64,000 nucleotides of DNA from Gemmata massiliana (GTDB lineage: Bacteria; Planctomycetota; Planctomycetia; Gemmatales; Gemmataceae), in NCBI GenBank assembly GCA_000531095.1, contig HG799463.1, positions 815,417 through 879,416 on the forward strand, given 5' to 3'. The notes under the pieces are model-generated. The model made no database searches. It saw nothing but the letters and a program-made list of their open reading frames with translations, and had not been told where the DNA came from. Positions within the stretch are counted from its first letter, which is position 1. Each line of letters begins with the position of its first letter. Shown one piece after another: positions 45,368 to 54,953 of this stretch. Position numbers and translations under genes: made by a program.

Positions 45368-46612
45368 TTAGAGGAAAACGCGGTCGCCGAAACGTTTCCG
45401 CAAGCGCCCCACCGGAGCGGGGTCGATCGCGTTACCGTAGAGATTGAGGTACATCAGGTTGCTCAAGTGCTCGCTGCGAGCCAGTGTTTCGGCACCCGCG
45501 TCCCCAATGTGTGCTTCCGCGACATCGAGCACCAGTAATCCCACAAGATTCGCACTTTTCGCAAGCGACTCCGCGCCACGGTCCCCGACGCGATTATCAT
45601 GCAAGCTGAGGACACGAAGGTTCGCGGCCGGTGCTCCCGCGATCCACGTCGCGGCCGTCGAAGCGAGATTATTGCCGCCGAGCGAAAGGCTCCGCAATTC
45701 GGGGAAGAAGCCGGCGCCGACCAGTGCCGCGACGCCATCAACGGTTGGTCGAGTTCGCAAAAGGTGTAAGGCGCGCAAATTGGGAAGCGTCGCACCGGCG
45801 AGCGCGGCCAACCCCTCAGCGCCGAGGTGATTGTCACCCAGATTGAGTTCTTCAACTGATTGGAGAGCGACCGAGGCGGTAAGCCGCCCAAGAGATTCGG
45901 CTGTGAGCCGGTTACTCGACAGATCGAGTTGCTTGAGTTTTGGCGTCGTCGTGAGTCGCGACAACTCCCCGATAAGTGAACCACCCCCACGCCGGTCTTC
46001 GTGAACGCTCAGATCCGTGAGCCGGCCGAAAACACGGCTCCGCACAGTGGCCGCAACGGTAGCACTGGTCGTCAACTGTGGGCCGAGGTGGAGCGCGGTT
46101 AGCCGCTCGAAATGTTCCGAATCGAGGAGCCGACGAACGGCCGGGCCGCTCGCGCCTTGAACAAGTGCCAAGTGCCGAATTCGGTTCAGCCAGTGACACG
46201 CGACAAATTCAGCCGTGTCCACAAGTCGCGTGTCGGAGAGTTCGAGCGATTCAATGGGGTACAGCTCAAAAAGTTCGTCGGCATGAGCGACGAACGTGGC
46301 CCCGTTTTTTGCTTGAATCGCACCCAGCATCCCGCGGCGGAACGGGTCGCGCGCCCATGAAAGCCCGTCGGGAAGTGGGGGAAGTTCGGCGATCCACCGC
46401 CCGCCCGCCGATTTCTGCTTTTTATCGTGATACCGCGCGCGGATCGAAGCCGGGTCGTATTCCGGTATGCGGCTCAGCTCGACGTGCGTGCGGATGAACG
46501 CAGCCCGGCGCGGGTCACCGCTCTCTTCGAGCGCGTCCGCGTAGACCAGACGCAGCGTATCGTCGTCGGGGTTATCGAGAACGGCACGGTAAAGTGCATC
46601 GCGGTCATTCAT
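45368..46612 (-). CDS. TIGR02996/leucine-rich-repeat protein
   Basis: A 414-aa paralogue with the TIGR02996 head (DALYRAVLDNPDDDTLRLVYADALEES), the linker DPFRRGMLGAIQAK, and about eight LRRs (LKQLDLSSNRLTAESLGRL, VEELNLGDNHLGAEGLAAL, LMYLNLYGNAIDPAPVGRL). It ends RKRFGDRVFL, a cap shared with the other cluster members. It lies 25 bp upstream of the split gene on the same strand. Probably an intracellular binding scaffold. Confidence 0.9.
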   Translation of the reverse strand: MNDRDALYRAVLDNPDDDTLRLVYADALEESGDPRRAAFIRTHVELSRIPEYDPASIRARYHDKKQKSAGGRWIAELPPLPDGLSWARDPFRRGMLGAIQAKNGATFVAHADELFELYPIESLELSDTRLVDTAEFVACHWLNRIRHLALVQGASGPAVRRLLDSEHFERLTALHLGPQLTTSATVAATVRSRVFGRLTDLSVHEDRRGGGSLIGELSRLTTTPKLKQLDLSSNRLTAESLGRLTASVALQSVEELNLGDNHLGAEGLAALAGATLPNLRALHLLRTRPTVDGVAALVGAGFFPELRSLSLGGNNLASTAATWIAGAPAANLRVLSLHDNRVGDRGAESLAKSANLVGLLVLDVAEAHIGDAGAETLARSEHLSNLMYLNLYGNAIDPAPVGRLRKRFGDRVFL

Positions 46613-46718
46613 GACAAAACGGAACGAGTCCGACGAGACAACGTGAACGCGATGAATTCAGGACACCGCGCGGCTTTGATTCTGTTCTATCCCACTATCC
46701 ATCGAAAACTCACCCGCC

Positions 46719-47984
46719 TTACAAACACACGCGGTCCCCGAACCGCTCGATCAGTGCGGCGCGGGCGGTGTCACCGAACGCGCGGCCGGAACGGGTGCGC
46801 AAGTCGAGCCGAATCAGGTGGTTCAAGTGCGGCGATTCGGCGAGTGCGAGGGCGCCCATATCACCGATTCCCGTTTCGCACAGCTCGAGTTCGAGTAACC
46901 CCGCCAGCGCACCCGATCCGGCGAGGCTCACGGCCCCGGAGTCGCGGACGTGATTATTCGAGAGGTTCAGTACGCGCAGCCCGCGGAACCCGCTGCACGC
47001 AGCCACCGCTTTCACGGCAGTCGGCCCCAGTGCGTTGTGGGATAGGTCGAGCAGGCGCAATCCGGCCAGTCCACCGGCTTCTGTCAGTGCCTTCACCCCG
47101 GGCACGCCGGGTCGCGTTCGGCTGAGGTTCAGCGTGCGCAGGCCGCGAACGATTCCACTCTCGGCGAGTTCCCTGATTCCCTCCCCAGCGAGCGGGTTGT
47201 CGCTCACATCCAAGTGTTGAAGATCCTGAAGCGCGGGGAGCCGAAATAGAGCTTCGGCGTCGTTGCGGTCCACGCGATTGTTCGGAAGTGACAACCGCGA
47301 TAGTTCCCCTCCACTCGGGGCCGCACCAAGCGCGTCGATCAGTAGGGCAGGCGGGAAATTGTTCGCGCTCAATTCGAGTGCTTTCAGGCGACCGAACAGC
47401 GGCGACGCGGCTAGCGTACTCAACCCCTCCGGTTCGAGAGCATCTCCCTCGAACCCGAGTTCCGTGACGTTGCTTGTGTGCGGTGACTCGGCGAGTCGAG
47501 CGACATCGGCCGGACCGAACCAACCGGTAGAAAACGTGAGCCGGTGCAGTCGGGTCAGGTGAGGCCATTCGGAGAGTGAGGCAAGGTCGGGGCGGTCGCG
47601 CGGGTCCAAATCAATGGCCTGAATCGGGGCCATATCGAACACCGCGTCGCCGCTTTCCAGGAACGCGGCCAGCGACCGCACGCCGATTTTCCACGGAAAC
47701 CCGCGGCGGAACTCGAACCGATTCCACTCGCACCCGGGGGACGGTGGTTTCGGGAGCTGTTCAGTCATGCACCAACCGGTCGCCACGGCAGGGTCGTGCT
47801 GGCGCACGTTCACCCAACCCGAGTCGTAGACGGGAAGGCGGGCGAGCGCGACCTGCGTGCGGATGAACGCCGCGCGCCGACTCTCGCCGTTCTCATCAAT
47901 GAGATCGGCAAAGGCGAGGCGGGGAGTGTCCTCGTCCGGGTGCGCACAAATGGCGCGGTACAGTGCATCGTGCGAGCTGGTCAT
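46719..47984 (-). CDS. TIGR02996/leucine-rich-repeat protein
   Basis: A 421-aa paralogue starting at ATG 47984 (MTSSHDALYRAICAHPDEDT). The TIGR02996 head runs to RRAAFIRTQVALARL, then FRRGFPWKIGVRS, then LRRs (LQHLDVSDNPLAGEGIREL, LRLLDLSHNALGPTAVKAV, LRVLNLSNNHVRDSGAVSL) and the cap IERFGDRVCL. It is the first gene of the four-copy array. The frame upstream of 47984 shows no domain similarity. Confidence 0.9.
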   Translation of the reverse strand: MTSSHDALYRAICAHPDEDTPRLAFADLIDENGESRRAAFIRTQVALARLPVYDSGWVNVRQHDPAVATGWCMTEQLPKPPSPGCEWNRFEFRRGFPWKIGVRSLAAFLESGDAVFDMAPIQAIDLDPRDRPDLASLSEWPHLTRLHRLTFSTGWFGPADVARLAESPHTSNVTELGFEGDALEPEGLSTLAASPLFGRLKALELSANNFPPALLIDALGAAPSGGELSRLSLPNNRVDRNDAEALFRLPALQDLQHLDVSDNPLAGEGIRELAESGIVRGLRTLNLSRTRPGVPGVKALTEAGGLAGLRLLDLSHNALGPTAVKAVAACSGFRGLRVLNLSNNHVRDSGAVSLAGSGALAGLLELELCETGIGDMGALALAESPHLNHLIRLDLRTRSGRAFGDTARAALIERFGDRVCL

Positions 47985-48283
47985 CGGCTCCAGTTCGTCC
48001 TCCGTGGCGATTCCACCAGCGCAGTCTACGCGGGCCGCACCACCCGCGCCTATGCCAGTGGCGGAACGGGTTCCGCTCACGAGTCAAGATGGGATATCGA
48101 CCGTTTTTGGAGTGTTCCTCGGCATTATTTCGCTCGGTGCCAACCTGTGCGACCCAGTTTTGTAGACATTTCTCCCGGTCCGGCTTCTGTTTCGGTCACT
48201 GCGCCGGGCGCGGATAGAATACTCAGCGCCCGAAGCCGCACTGTGCGGTTCCGGGCCGCTTCAAGATTTAGGGAACCTCCAAA

Positions 48284-49495
48284 GTGGCTGCGTGGTCCGC
48301 TGATTCTCTCGCACTTTTGGCCAACGCCGAGGGCGAGATGAGCCAGGCGCTCCTGGTCGTGGGGTTAGTCGCGATACCGCTATTGGTTGCGATCAACGGG
48401 TTCTTTGTCGCGGCCGAGTTCGCGCTCGTCGCGGTTCGCAAAACGCGAGTCGAAGAACTGGTGAACCAGGGGCGCCCCGGCGCCCCTGGTTTACTTGCGG
48501 CCGTGAACGACCTGAACCGGAGCGTGGCCGCGTGCCAACTCGGGATCACGGTCGCCAGCCTCGCGCTCGGGTTCGTTAGCGAACCGGCCATTCACCGGCT
48601 CATTCATCCGCTCCTGTCGGGGCTGCCGGGTGAGTGGTCGCGGGTGCTCTCCATTCTCATCACGCTGTCACTCATCACGTACATGCACGTCGTGTTCGGC
48701 GAACAAATGCCGAAACTCGCCGCGCTGCAAGAGAGCGAGTGGGTCGGGTTGTGGGTGGCACGACCGGTGTACCTGTTCGGGCGGGCGATGTCGCCGCTGA
48801 TTCAGCTCATGAACGGGTCGAGTAGCTGGTTCCTCCGGCGCCTGGGGTACCACGGGGACGGTGAAGAGGGCGAAGTTCACACCGTAGACGAGTTGCGCCT
48901 GTTGGTCGAAGACAGCGAAGAGGCGGGTGAGATCGACCCGGACGCCGCGGACATGGTGCTGGGGGTGTTCGCGCTCGCGGACAAGGTGGTGCGCGACTGC
49001 ATGGTGCCGGCCGAAAAGATGGCCGCGCTCGATGTGTCCACCTCGCCCGACCGGGTGCTCGAAATCGCCCGGCTCGGCGCCCACACGCGCATGCCGGTGT
49101 TCGACGGCACGCCGGACAAAATCGTCGGTATCGTGAACACAAAGGACTTGTTCTTCCTGTTCAGCACGTCCGGCGCGGTAGTGCTCGAAGACGCACTGTA
49201 CCCGGCCACGTTCCTCAGCCCCGACGAACCGGTCGCGAACGCATTCCGCCTGTTCCGTAAATCGCACCGCCCGATGGCGATCGTGCGCGACGCGGAAGGG
49301 AAAGTGCTGGGGCTAATTACCCTCGAAGACGTGTTAGAAGAGATCGTAGGCGACATCGAGGACGAGCACGACGTACCCGTTCCGAAGCTGAAGCTCGCCC
49401 GCCGGCGCACGGTCAGCGCGCCGAACAAGTCCGGCACCCACCAACCGTTGAAACCGCGAGCGCCGGAATCGCGCGACAAGCCGGCTGGAAGTTGA
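48284..49495 (+). CDS. CNNM/HlyC/CorC-type membrane transporter
   Basis: A protein of about 403 aa. Residues 18-170 are the CNNM (DUF21) domain: LLVAINGFFVAAEFALVAVRK, LNRSVAACQLGITVASLALG and ITYMHVVFGEQMPK. Two CBS domains follow (VVRDCMVPAEKMAALDVS, RMPVFDGTPDKIVGIVNTKD; RPMAIVRDAEGKVLGLITLED). The usual C-terminal transporter-associated HlyC_CorC domain is absent and replaced by a basic tail (RRRTVSAP). It may export Mg2+ or Co2+. GTG 48284 and ATG 48338 (after GAGGGCGAG) are both possible starts. Confidence 0.88.
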   Translation: MAAWSADSLALLANAEGEMSQALLVVGLVAIPLLVAINGFFVAAEFALVAVRKTRVEELVNQGRPGAPGLLAAVNDLNRSVAACQLGITVASLALGFVSEPAIHRLIHPLLSGLPGEWSRVLSILITLSLITYMHVVFGEQMPKLAALQESEWVGLWVARPVYLFGRAMSPLIQLMNGSSSWFLRRLGYHGDGEEGEVHTVDELRLLVEDSEEAGEIDPDAADMVLGVFALADKVVRDCMVPAEKMAALDVSTSPDRVLEIARLGAHTRMPVFDGTPDKIVGIVNTKDLFFLFSTSGAVVLEDALYPATFLSPDEPVANAFRLFRKSHRPMAIVRDAEGKVLGLITLEDVLEEIVGDIEDEHDVPVPKLKLARRRTVSAPNKSGTHQPLKPRAPESRDKPAGS

Positions 49496-49583
49496 ACGCC
49501 GTGTGGCACTCGGCGCCATTTTCTTGGGCTACTGTCACGGGCGCGGAGCACCTGTCAGGTAACTCGCCGTTCCGAGGTGCCAC

Positions 49584-52382
49584 ATGCCCACGACGCCCGC
49601 CGAGATCGCCCGCCGTGCCCTGACCGATCACATTGCCGCCCGGTCCCCAGCAGAACTGTTGACGCAGTTCGCGAAGACGAGCGACCCGGAAGCATTCGCC
49701 GGACTGGTTCAGCAGTTCGGGCCGCTCGTATTGGGCGTGTGCCGCCGTATCCTCGGGCCGACCGCTGAAGTGGACGACGCATTTCAAACGGTGTTCCTCG
49801 CACTCGCGCGGCGAGCTAACTGCTTTCGCGATACCAGCGCCCTACCCGCGTGGCTCCACCGCGTCGCACTGCGCACCGCACACAAGGCACTTGCCCAACG
49901 CGCGTCGGAGCGAATCGTCACAATCACTGCGAGCGAACCCGCGGACCCGGCCGACCCGTTCGCCAACGTGTCGTGGGGTGACGTGCGCCGCGTGCTGGAC
50001 GAAGAACTCGACGCACTGCCGAAAAAGTTCCGCGGACCGGTGGTGTTGTGCTGGCTCGACGGGCTGACACAGGACGAAGCCGCCGCGAAACTCGGCACGT
50101 CGCTGAACACCCTCAAGCGCCGACTCGGTGTGGGCCGTGAATTGCTCCGTACACGGCTCACGCGCCGCGGGTTGGCTCCCGTATTGGCCGCGACTGCGGT
50201 TCTGGTGCCCAATGGCCTCCGGGCCGACGTTCCTCGATCGCTCGCGGCGGCTGCGATCAAAACCGCAAAAGGAACGGGTCCACGCACGGCCGGCGTGTCG
50301 CGAATAGCGTCGTTCGCGACCACCGCAATCGTAGCGGCGTGCGGCCTTGCCTTCGTGTCGGCCGAACACGCGCCACCTGAAATTGCCCCTCCCCCGCACG
50401 CGCTTCTCGTACCGGGTTCCCTCTTAGACGGCCCCAACGTTCCGCTACCAGCAGGTGTTACGGCCCGGTTCGGAGGTACGCGCTTCCGCGCACTGGGCGG
50501 CATCGACTGCGCCACTCTATCGCCGGACGGCGCGCGCCTGGCCGTTGCCAACGGGGCGGGCGTTCAAATCTACGAAACGGCAACATGGCGGTTGTTGAAA
50601 ACGTTCCCCACCGATGGGGCCGGCGGGACGTGGGCTTACAGAGATGTCCTCGTATTTTCTCCCGACGGCAACCAGCTCGCCTACACCCAGAACGGGCGGT
50701 TCGCATTTGTTTGGGATCTGAAGAGTGACAAACTGATGCACCAATTCGACGGCCGCGATCGCTGGCGGTGGCAGGCATTTTGCGCGTTCACCCCGGACGG
50801 GTTGCTGGCCCTCTCGGACAAGGAAAAGCTCCGCTTTTTTGACCCGAATACGGGCGACGAGAAGCGGTCGGTGACCGCACCATGCACGATTGCCCTGTCG
50901 CCCGATGCGAAGCATTTCGTCCGTCACCTCAACCGAACCGAGCCGGCTCTCGTACTGGGCGATGCGGTAACCGGAACGGACTTGCACACCTTCAGTTCCG
51001 ACGTTGGGTGGTGGCCGCGGGTGTCGTTCACCCCGGACGCAAAGCGGCTCGTGCTCGCCCCAGTGAACACTACCGAGATCGAAGTTTGGGACGTCGCGAA
51101 GCGCGCACTCGTGAAACGATTCCGCGTACCCGCGGCAGAACCCACCGCGACCCTGACCGAGCACCGCGGCGGCCTGACACCGGACGGTAACGAAGTGTGG
51201 TTCCAAGTCCCGGGTGGTGAGATTATCCGGTGGGACATGAACACGTTTCAAGAACGGCCACGGTTAACGGCTCGGAACAATCTCGTAACGAACGGACTGT
51301 TCCCACTAACGGACCAGCGCACCATTCTCGTTCCCTGTTCACCGGGCTGGGTGCGGGTCTTCGACCGGCACACCGGGCGGGAGCGAACGGTACCAAACCG
51401 GTACCACGACGCGACCACGTTCGCGCTTTCGCCGGATGACGCATTTGTCGCGGTCGGCGATTCGAGCGGCCGGCTCGATTTGCTCGATGCGACCACCGGC
51501 GAGCCGGTACGCACGATCCGCGAAAAGGGTGAACCGGTACTGAAGCTGGTGTTCAGTCCGGACAGTTTGGCACTCGGGATAGGCGAAGGTGACTACCAAA
51601 ACGAACAGACCAAACACCGCGCCGCGGTCCGCGCATTCGAGATACCCAACGGAAAAGAGCAATGGTCGCGCCCTTGGGATTCCCGGGAAAAAACGGCGTG
51701 GTCCGTGTGGCCGCTGGGGTTCACAACCGCGAACCGGACGGTCATCGCTCGGTACCCGGAAAATGCCAGTGTGTGGGACACCAGGACCGGAAAAGAGCAC
51801 GCCAAATTAGCGGTCAAGAGCTTCCGCGCGGTCACCAATTCGGACGGGCGGTGGCTCGCGGCCGACGAACACGGTGAGATCCTCATACTCGACGTGGCCA
51901 CCGGAAAAGAAAAACACCGTATCGAGGTCGATCCCGAAGAAAGGGAGCACAAGCGGCGCGTCGGCGATGCACTGTTCGCTTGGGCCACCGATAACCGAAC
52001 GCTCGCCACGACGTTACCCGAAGATCACGTCTGCATCATCAACCCACTCGACGGCACCGTTCGCGCGCGATTCGACGTGCATTCCGAGAACGCTACCGAC
52101 GCGATAAAGAGCGTTTTGTGGCGCAGCAGAGGGCACTCGATTCGCGCCCTGGCCCTTTCACCAGACGGGAAGCAGCTACTCGCGGCAGCACTCAACGGCT
52201 GGTTCGTGGCACTCTGGGATACCCGCACCGGTAAACGGCTTGCCAAATTGGAGAACGGTTTCCAGATAGACGGCGTCGCGTTCAGTTCAGACGGGAAGAG
52301 CGCGTTCACGTTCGGTGGAACCGGCCTCGGTTACCGTTGGGACATTGAGGCGCTCATTACGGCGCAAAAGCCAAAGAAATGA
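49584..52382 (+). CDS. ECF sigma factor fused to a membrane segment and WD40 propeller
   Basis: A 932-aa protein. Residues 20-100 match sigma region 2 (DPEAFAGLVQQFGPLVLGVCRR, EVDDAFQTVFLALARRA) and residues 130-195 match region 4 (LPKKFRGPVVLCWLDGLTQDEA, GTSLNTLKRRL). One hydrophobic stretch (FATTAIVAACGLAFVSAEH, about 228-248) follows, then a large beta-propeller with WD40-type repeats (CATLSPDGARLAVANGAG, DVLVFSPDGNQLAYTQNGRF, ALALSPDGKQLLAAALNG). The propeller should be outside the cytoplasm if the segment spans the membrane. Planctomycetes are known for ECF sigma factors with such C-terminal extensions. It could sense an external signal. Confidence 0.9.
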   Translation: MPTTPAEIARRALTDHIAARSPAELLTQFAKTSDPEAFAGLVQQFGPLVLGVCRRILGPTAEVDDAFQTVFLALARRANCFRDTSALPAWLHRVALRTAHKALAQRASERIVTITASEPADPADPFANVSWGDVRRVLDEELDALPKKFRGPVVLCWLDGLTQDEAAAKLGTSLNTLKRRLGVGRELLRTRLTRRGLAPVLAATAVLVPNGLRADVPRSLAAAAIKTAKGTGPRTAGVSRIASFATTAIVAACGLAFVSAEHAPPEIAPPPHALLVPGSLLDGPNVPLPAGVTARFGGTRFRALGGIDCATLSPDGARLAVANGAGVQIYETATWRLLKTFPTDGAGGTWAYRDVLVFSPDGNQLAYTQNGRFAFVWDLKSDKLMHQFDGRDRWRWQAFCAFTPDGLLALSDKEKLRFFDPNTGDEKRSVTAPCTIALSPDAKHFVRHLNRTEPALVLGDAVTGTDLHTFSSDVGWWPRVSFTPDAKRLVLAPVNTTEIEVWDVAKRALVKRFRVPAAEPTATLTEHRGGLTPDGNEVWFQVPGGEIIRWDMNTFQERPRLTARNNLVTNGLFPLTDQRTILVPCSPGWVRVFDRHTGRERTVPNRYHDATTFALSPDDAFVAVGDSSGRLDLLDATTGEPVRTIREKGEPVLKLVFSPDSLALGIGEGDYQNEQTKHRAAVRAFEIPNGKEQWSRPWDSREKTAWSVWPLGFTTANRTVIARYPENASVWDTRTGKEHAKLAVKSFRAVTNSDGRWLAADEHGEILILDVATGKEKHRIEVDPEEREHKRRVGDALFAWATDNRTLATTLPEDHVCIINPLDGTVRARFDVHSENATDAIKSVLWRSRGHSIRALALSPDGKQLLAAALNGWFVALWDTRTGKRLAKLENGFQIDGVAFSSDGKSAFTFGGTGLGYRWDIEALITAQKPKK

Positions 52383-52385
52383 CGG

Positions 52386-52829
52386 TCACCAGCCCGCGTC
52401 CTCGTCGTCGTAGAGCGACGGGCGCTCGTCGATATCGGCGAGACTCGCGCCGAGTATCCCGACCTTCACTCCGTGTTTGCGCAACTCGGCCGTCGCGTAC
52501 CCGCTCACCAGTGTGAGGACGAGTAACCCCATACAGGGCACGACTGTCGCGAAACCGAAGACGAGTGCAGCAAACGCGCCCCGCAATTCCCACGACAACA
52601 GGAAAACGAAGATCCCGCCGACGCCACCGAGGATGAGCGTGAGAACGAACGGGAATTGCATGTCCGGTTCGCGCCCCCGTGCCAGGACGGTCAGCGCGAT
52701 GAACCCGGCCCACAGCGCGAGTTGTGCCAGCACGACCGCAATCAACCACCGGTGGTAACGGGCGATCCGCTTCAACCCTTCGACCGGGCGCTCGTAACTC
52801 GGCCGGTCGAACTCGTCCCACGCGGCCAT
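52386..52829 (-). CDS. small membrane protein
   Basis: A 147-aa protein starting at ATG 52829 (MAAWDEFDRPSYERPVEG), with GGGGAGTGAAC upstream. Three or four hydrophobic segments (LIAVVLAQLALWAGFIALTV, FPFVLTLILGGVGGIFVFLL, LVFGFATVVPCMGLLVLTLV) are followed by an acidic tail ending in DERPSLYDDEDAGW. I do not recognise the family. It is convergent with the ECF-WD40 gene (3-bp gap) and follows the ROK kinase gene by 83 bp. Confidence 0.75.
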   Translation of the reverse strand: MAAWDEFDRPSYERPVEGLKRIARYHRWLIAVVLAQLALWAGFIALTVLARGREPDMQFPFVLTLILGGVGGIFVFLLSWELRGAFAALVFGFATVVPCMGLLVLTLVSGYATAELRKHGVKVGILGASLADIDERPSLYDDEDAGW

Positions 52830-52912
52830 GTTCACTCCCCACATTGTGCGCCCCCACCCGACGAGAGTAGGGACAGCACCTATTAACCCTTCGGAGAGGA
52901 GGGGCCGACGCC

Positions 52913-53908
52913 TTACGCTTTTCGCAGAACCAGCAAGCGAGCACACCCCGCGGCACCAATGAACCCCGCGTCCGAACCGAGGCTCGCGAATCCGATCTTC
53001 ACGTTCTTCGTCGGGAACGGGAGGCCGAAGCGCTTCACATACGCATCGATCTTCGACCGGAACCACTCGCCCGCAGCGACCATTCCGCCCCCGTACACGA
53101 TCATCTCCGGGTCCACGGCCGCGATCACTGCGCACGCCCCGAGTGCTAGGTAGTACGCGGTATCGTCCACCACCTTCTGGGCCAGTTCGTCGCCCTCGGC
53201 TGCGTGCCGGAAGATCACCTTCGCGGTGAAGTCCTCATCATTGGCCGTGTAGTAGTCGCGCAACTTGCTTGCTGGGCCGCGCCAGCACGCCATGTCCTCG
53301 CGCGCCCGGCGCACCACGTTGGTCGCACTCGCGTAAGCTTCGAGGCACCCGCGTGCGCCGCACCCGCACTGCCGACCGGTGTCGGGCATCGCGATCCGCA
53401 AGTGTCCCAGTTCCCCGCCGTGGCTGTGCTCGCCCTCAATGATTGTGTCATCGAGGATGATCCCCCCGCCGACGCCGGTCCCCAAAGTGAACAGTACCAT
53501 GCTTTTCGCGTCACTGGCGGCCCCCACCCAGAACTCGCCGTAGGCCGCGGCATTCGCATCGTTCTGATATGCGGTCGGCTTGTTGAATGCCTTCGCAACG
53601 TGGTCCCGCACCGGAACGTTCTTCCACGGCTTCAGGTTCGGCGGGTCGAGAATCAGACCCGCTTTGATGTCCATTAGCCCCGGTGTCGCGACCCCGATCG
53701 CGGTAATGTCGGCGAGAGTGAGGTTGGCGGCTTCGATCGCTTTGCGGATCGTCGCGCACATCGTTTCCAGCCCCTCCTCCTGCCCACGCTCGGGATTGGT
53801 GTCCATCACCACCGGCGCGGACAGTGGGCGCCCGTCGCTCGTTACAACGGCGGCCTTCATCGTGGTTCCGCCCACGTCTAAACCGACGAAATTTTCCTGT
53901 GCGGCCAT
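52913..53908 (-). CDS. ROK family sugar kinase (glucokinase-like)
   Basis: A 331-aa kinase. The phosphate-binding motif is VGLDVGGTTMKAAVV, the adenosine motif LGTGVGGGIILD, and the ROK zinc motif is CGCGARGCLEAYAS (CxCGxxGCxE). The sugar-binding His is in HSHGGELGHLRI and the catalytic Asp in YQNDANAAAYGE. It should phosphorylate glucose or an N-acetylated amino sugar in the cytoplasm. There is no HTH, so it is an enzyme, not a repressor. Confidence 0.94.
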   Translation of the reverse strand: MAAQENFVGLDVGGTTMKAAVVTSDGRPLSAPVVMDTNPERGQEEGLETMCATIRKAIEAANLTLADITAIGVATPGLMDIKAGLILDPPNLKPWKNVPVRDHVAKAFNKPTAYQNDANAAAYGEFWVGAASDAKSMVLFTLGTGVGGGIILDDTIIEGEHSHGGELGHLRIAMPDTGRQCGCGARGCLEAYASATNVVRRAREDMACWRGPASKLRDYYTANDEDFTAKVIFRHAAEGDELAQKVVDDTAYYLALGACAVIAAVDPEMIVYGGGMVAAGEWFRSKIDAYVKRFGLPFPTKNVKIGFASLGSDAGFIGAAGCARLLVLRKA

Positions 53909-54248
53909 TATTGCCTCAGTTAACTGCGTTTATGTATGTGCGTATTTCGCGCCGGGATTTCATGTGTAGCCTTCATCCCGCTCCCGGGAAATACGGTGCG
54001 GGGAGCGAAATACAAACCGCGAAACGCGAAATAGCAAACACTTTCCACAAGTTGTACCGATAGCACCAGGTTGTGACAGGTGAAGACGTTAACGTGTGTT
54101 AGCGCCGATCCCAGAGTGTTAACTACCCGCGCTTCGGGGCGCAAATCATTCGAGTCGGGGCGCTCTTTCGTTCGGTAGTGATCTACGGTTGCCAGAAGGA
54201 ACATCCCCTGCGATCGCCCGCTGGTCGCCCCGCCCAGAAGCGCACATT
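53909..54248. other. divergent intergenic region
   Basis: A 340-bp region between the divergent kinase and HEAT genes. A short inverted pair, GTATTTCGC (53942-53950) and GCGAAATAC (54005-54013), lies with several related CGAAA/TTTCG elements near 53940-54035. Two GTGTTA motifs (about 54096 and 54116) recur, as in the regions near 23655 and 30920-31010. These may be promoter or operator elements; nothing is certain. Confidence 0.35.
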
Positions 54249-54905
54249 ATGGAACCGCTCACGCCGCAAGTGATGCACAAGCTGGTCTTCACCATCCTCG
54301 TCCACGGGCTGCCAGACGCGCAGACGAACGTGGCCTACGATGTGCTCCTTGAAGCCCAAAACAACCCGAACCCGCAAGTGCGCGAGCTGGCCGTGGTCGC
54401 GCTCGCCGAGTTACCGGTGCCCGCTCCCAAGCGGGTCACGGCTCTAGCGAAGGGGCTGCGCGACGCCTCGGCCCGCGTTCGGCGCCGGGCGGCTCGGGCG
54501 CTGGGGGACTTCGGCGCTCAGGCCATTCCCGCCGTTCCCGCCCTCGTGATCGGTCTGCGAGACATTGATACCAGCGTGCGCCGCGACTGCGCCGGGACAC
54601 TCGGGCGCCTCGGGCCGGCCGCCGGCCCGGGAGCGCAAGGGTTGGTCAACCTGTTATCCGAACCGGAAACCCGCAGCCGCGTGGTGGCCGCGACCGCACT
54701 CAAGCGCATCGGGAACGAAGCCGTCCCGGTGCTCCTGGTCGGTCTGCGCAACGCGGACGCCGATTTCCGCTCTCGGTGTGCAAAGGTGCTGACCCACATC
54801 GCACCAGACGATAACGAAGTGGCCGAAGCGATTCGTGTTGTCGTGGCCGAAGACGAATTGGCCAGAACCACCGAATTCGTCCCGCTCGCGATGGCCGTGA
54901 ACTGA
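54249..54905 (+). CDS. HEAT-repeat protein
   Basis: A 218-aa helical-repeat protein, taken from ATG 54249 (a TTG in frame lies at 54189). Four HEAT/PBS-lyase-type repeats are visible: NPQVRELAVVALAELP, SARVRRRAARALGDFG, DTSVRRDCAGTLGRLGP and RSRVVAATALKRIGNEA. It lacks a signal peptide or catalytic domain and is probably a cytoplasmic interaction scaffold. No convincing Shine-Dalgarno was seen near 54249. Confidence 0.8.
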   Translation: MEPLTPQVMHKLVFTILVHGLPDAQTNVAYDVLLEAQNNPNPQVRELAVVALAELPVPAPKRVTALAKGLRDASARVRRRAARALGDFGAQAIPAVPALVIGLRDIDTSVRRDCAGTLGRLGPAAGPGAQGLVNLLSEPETRSRVVAATALKRIGNEAVPVLLVGLRNADADFRSRCAKVLTHIAPDDNEVAEAIRVVVAEDELARTTEFVPLAMAVN

Positions 54906-54953
54906 CTCCGTCCGGAAAAAGAAGGGTGAAAAGACGGTCTTAGAGCGCTCGTC

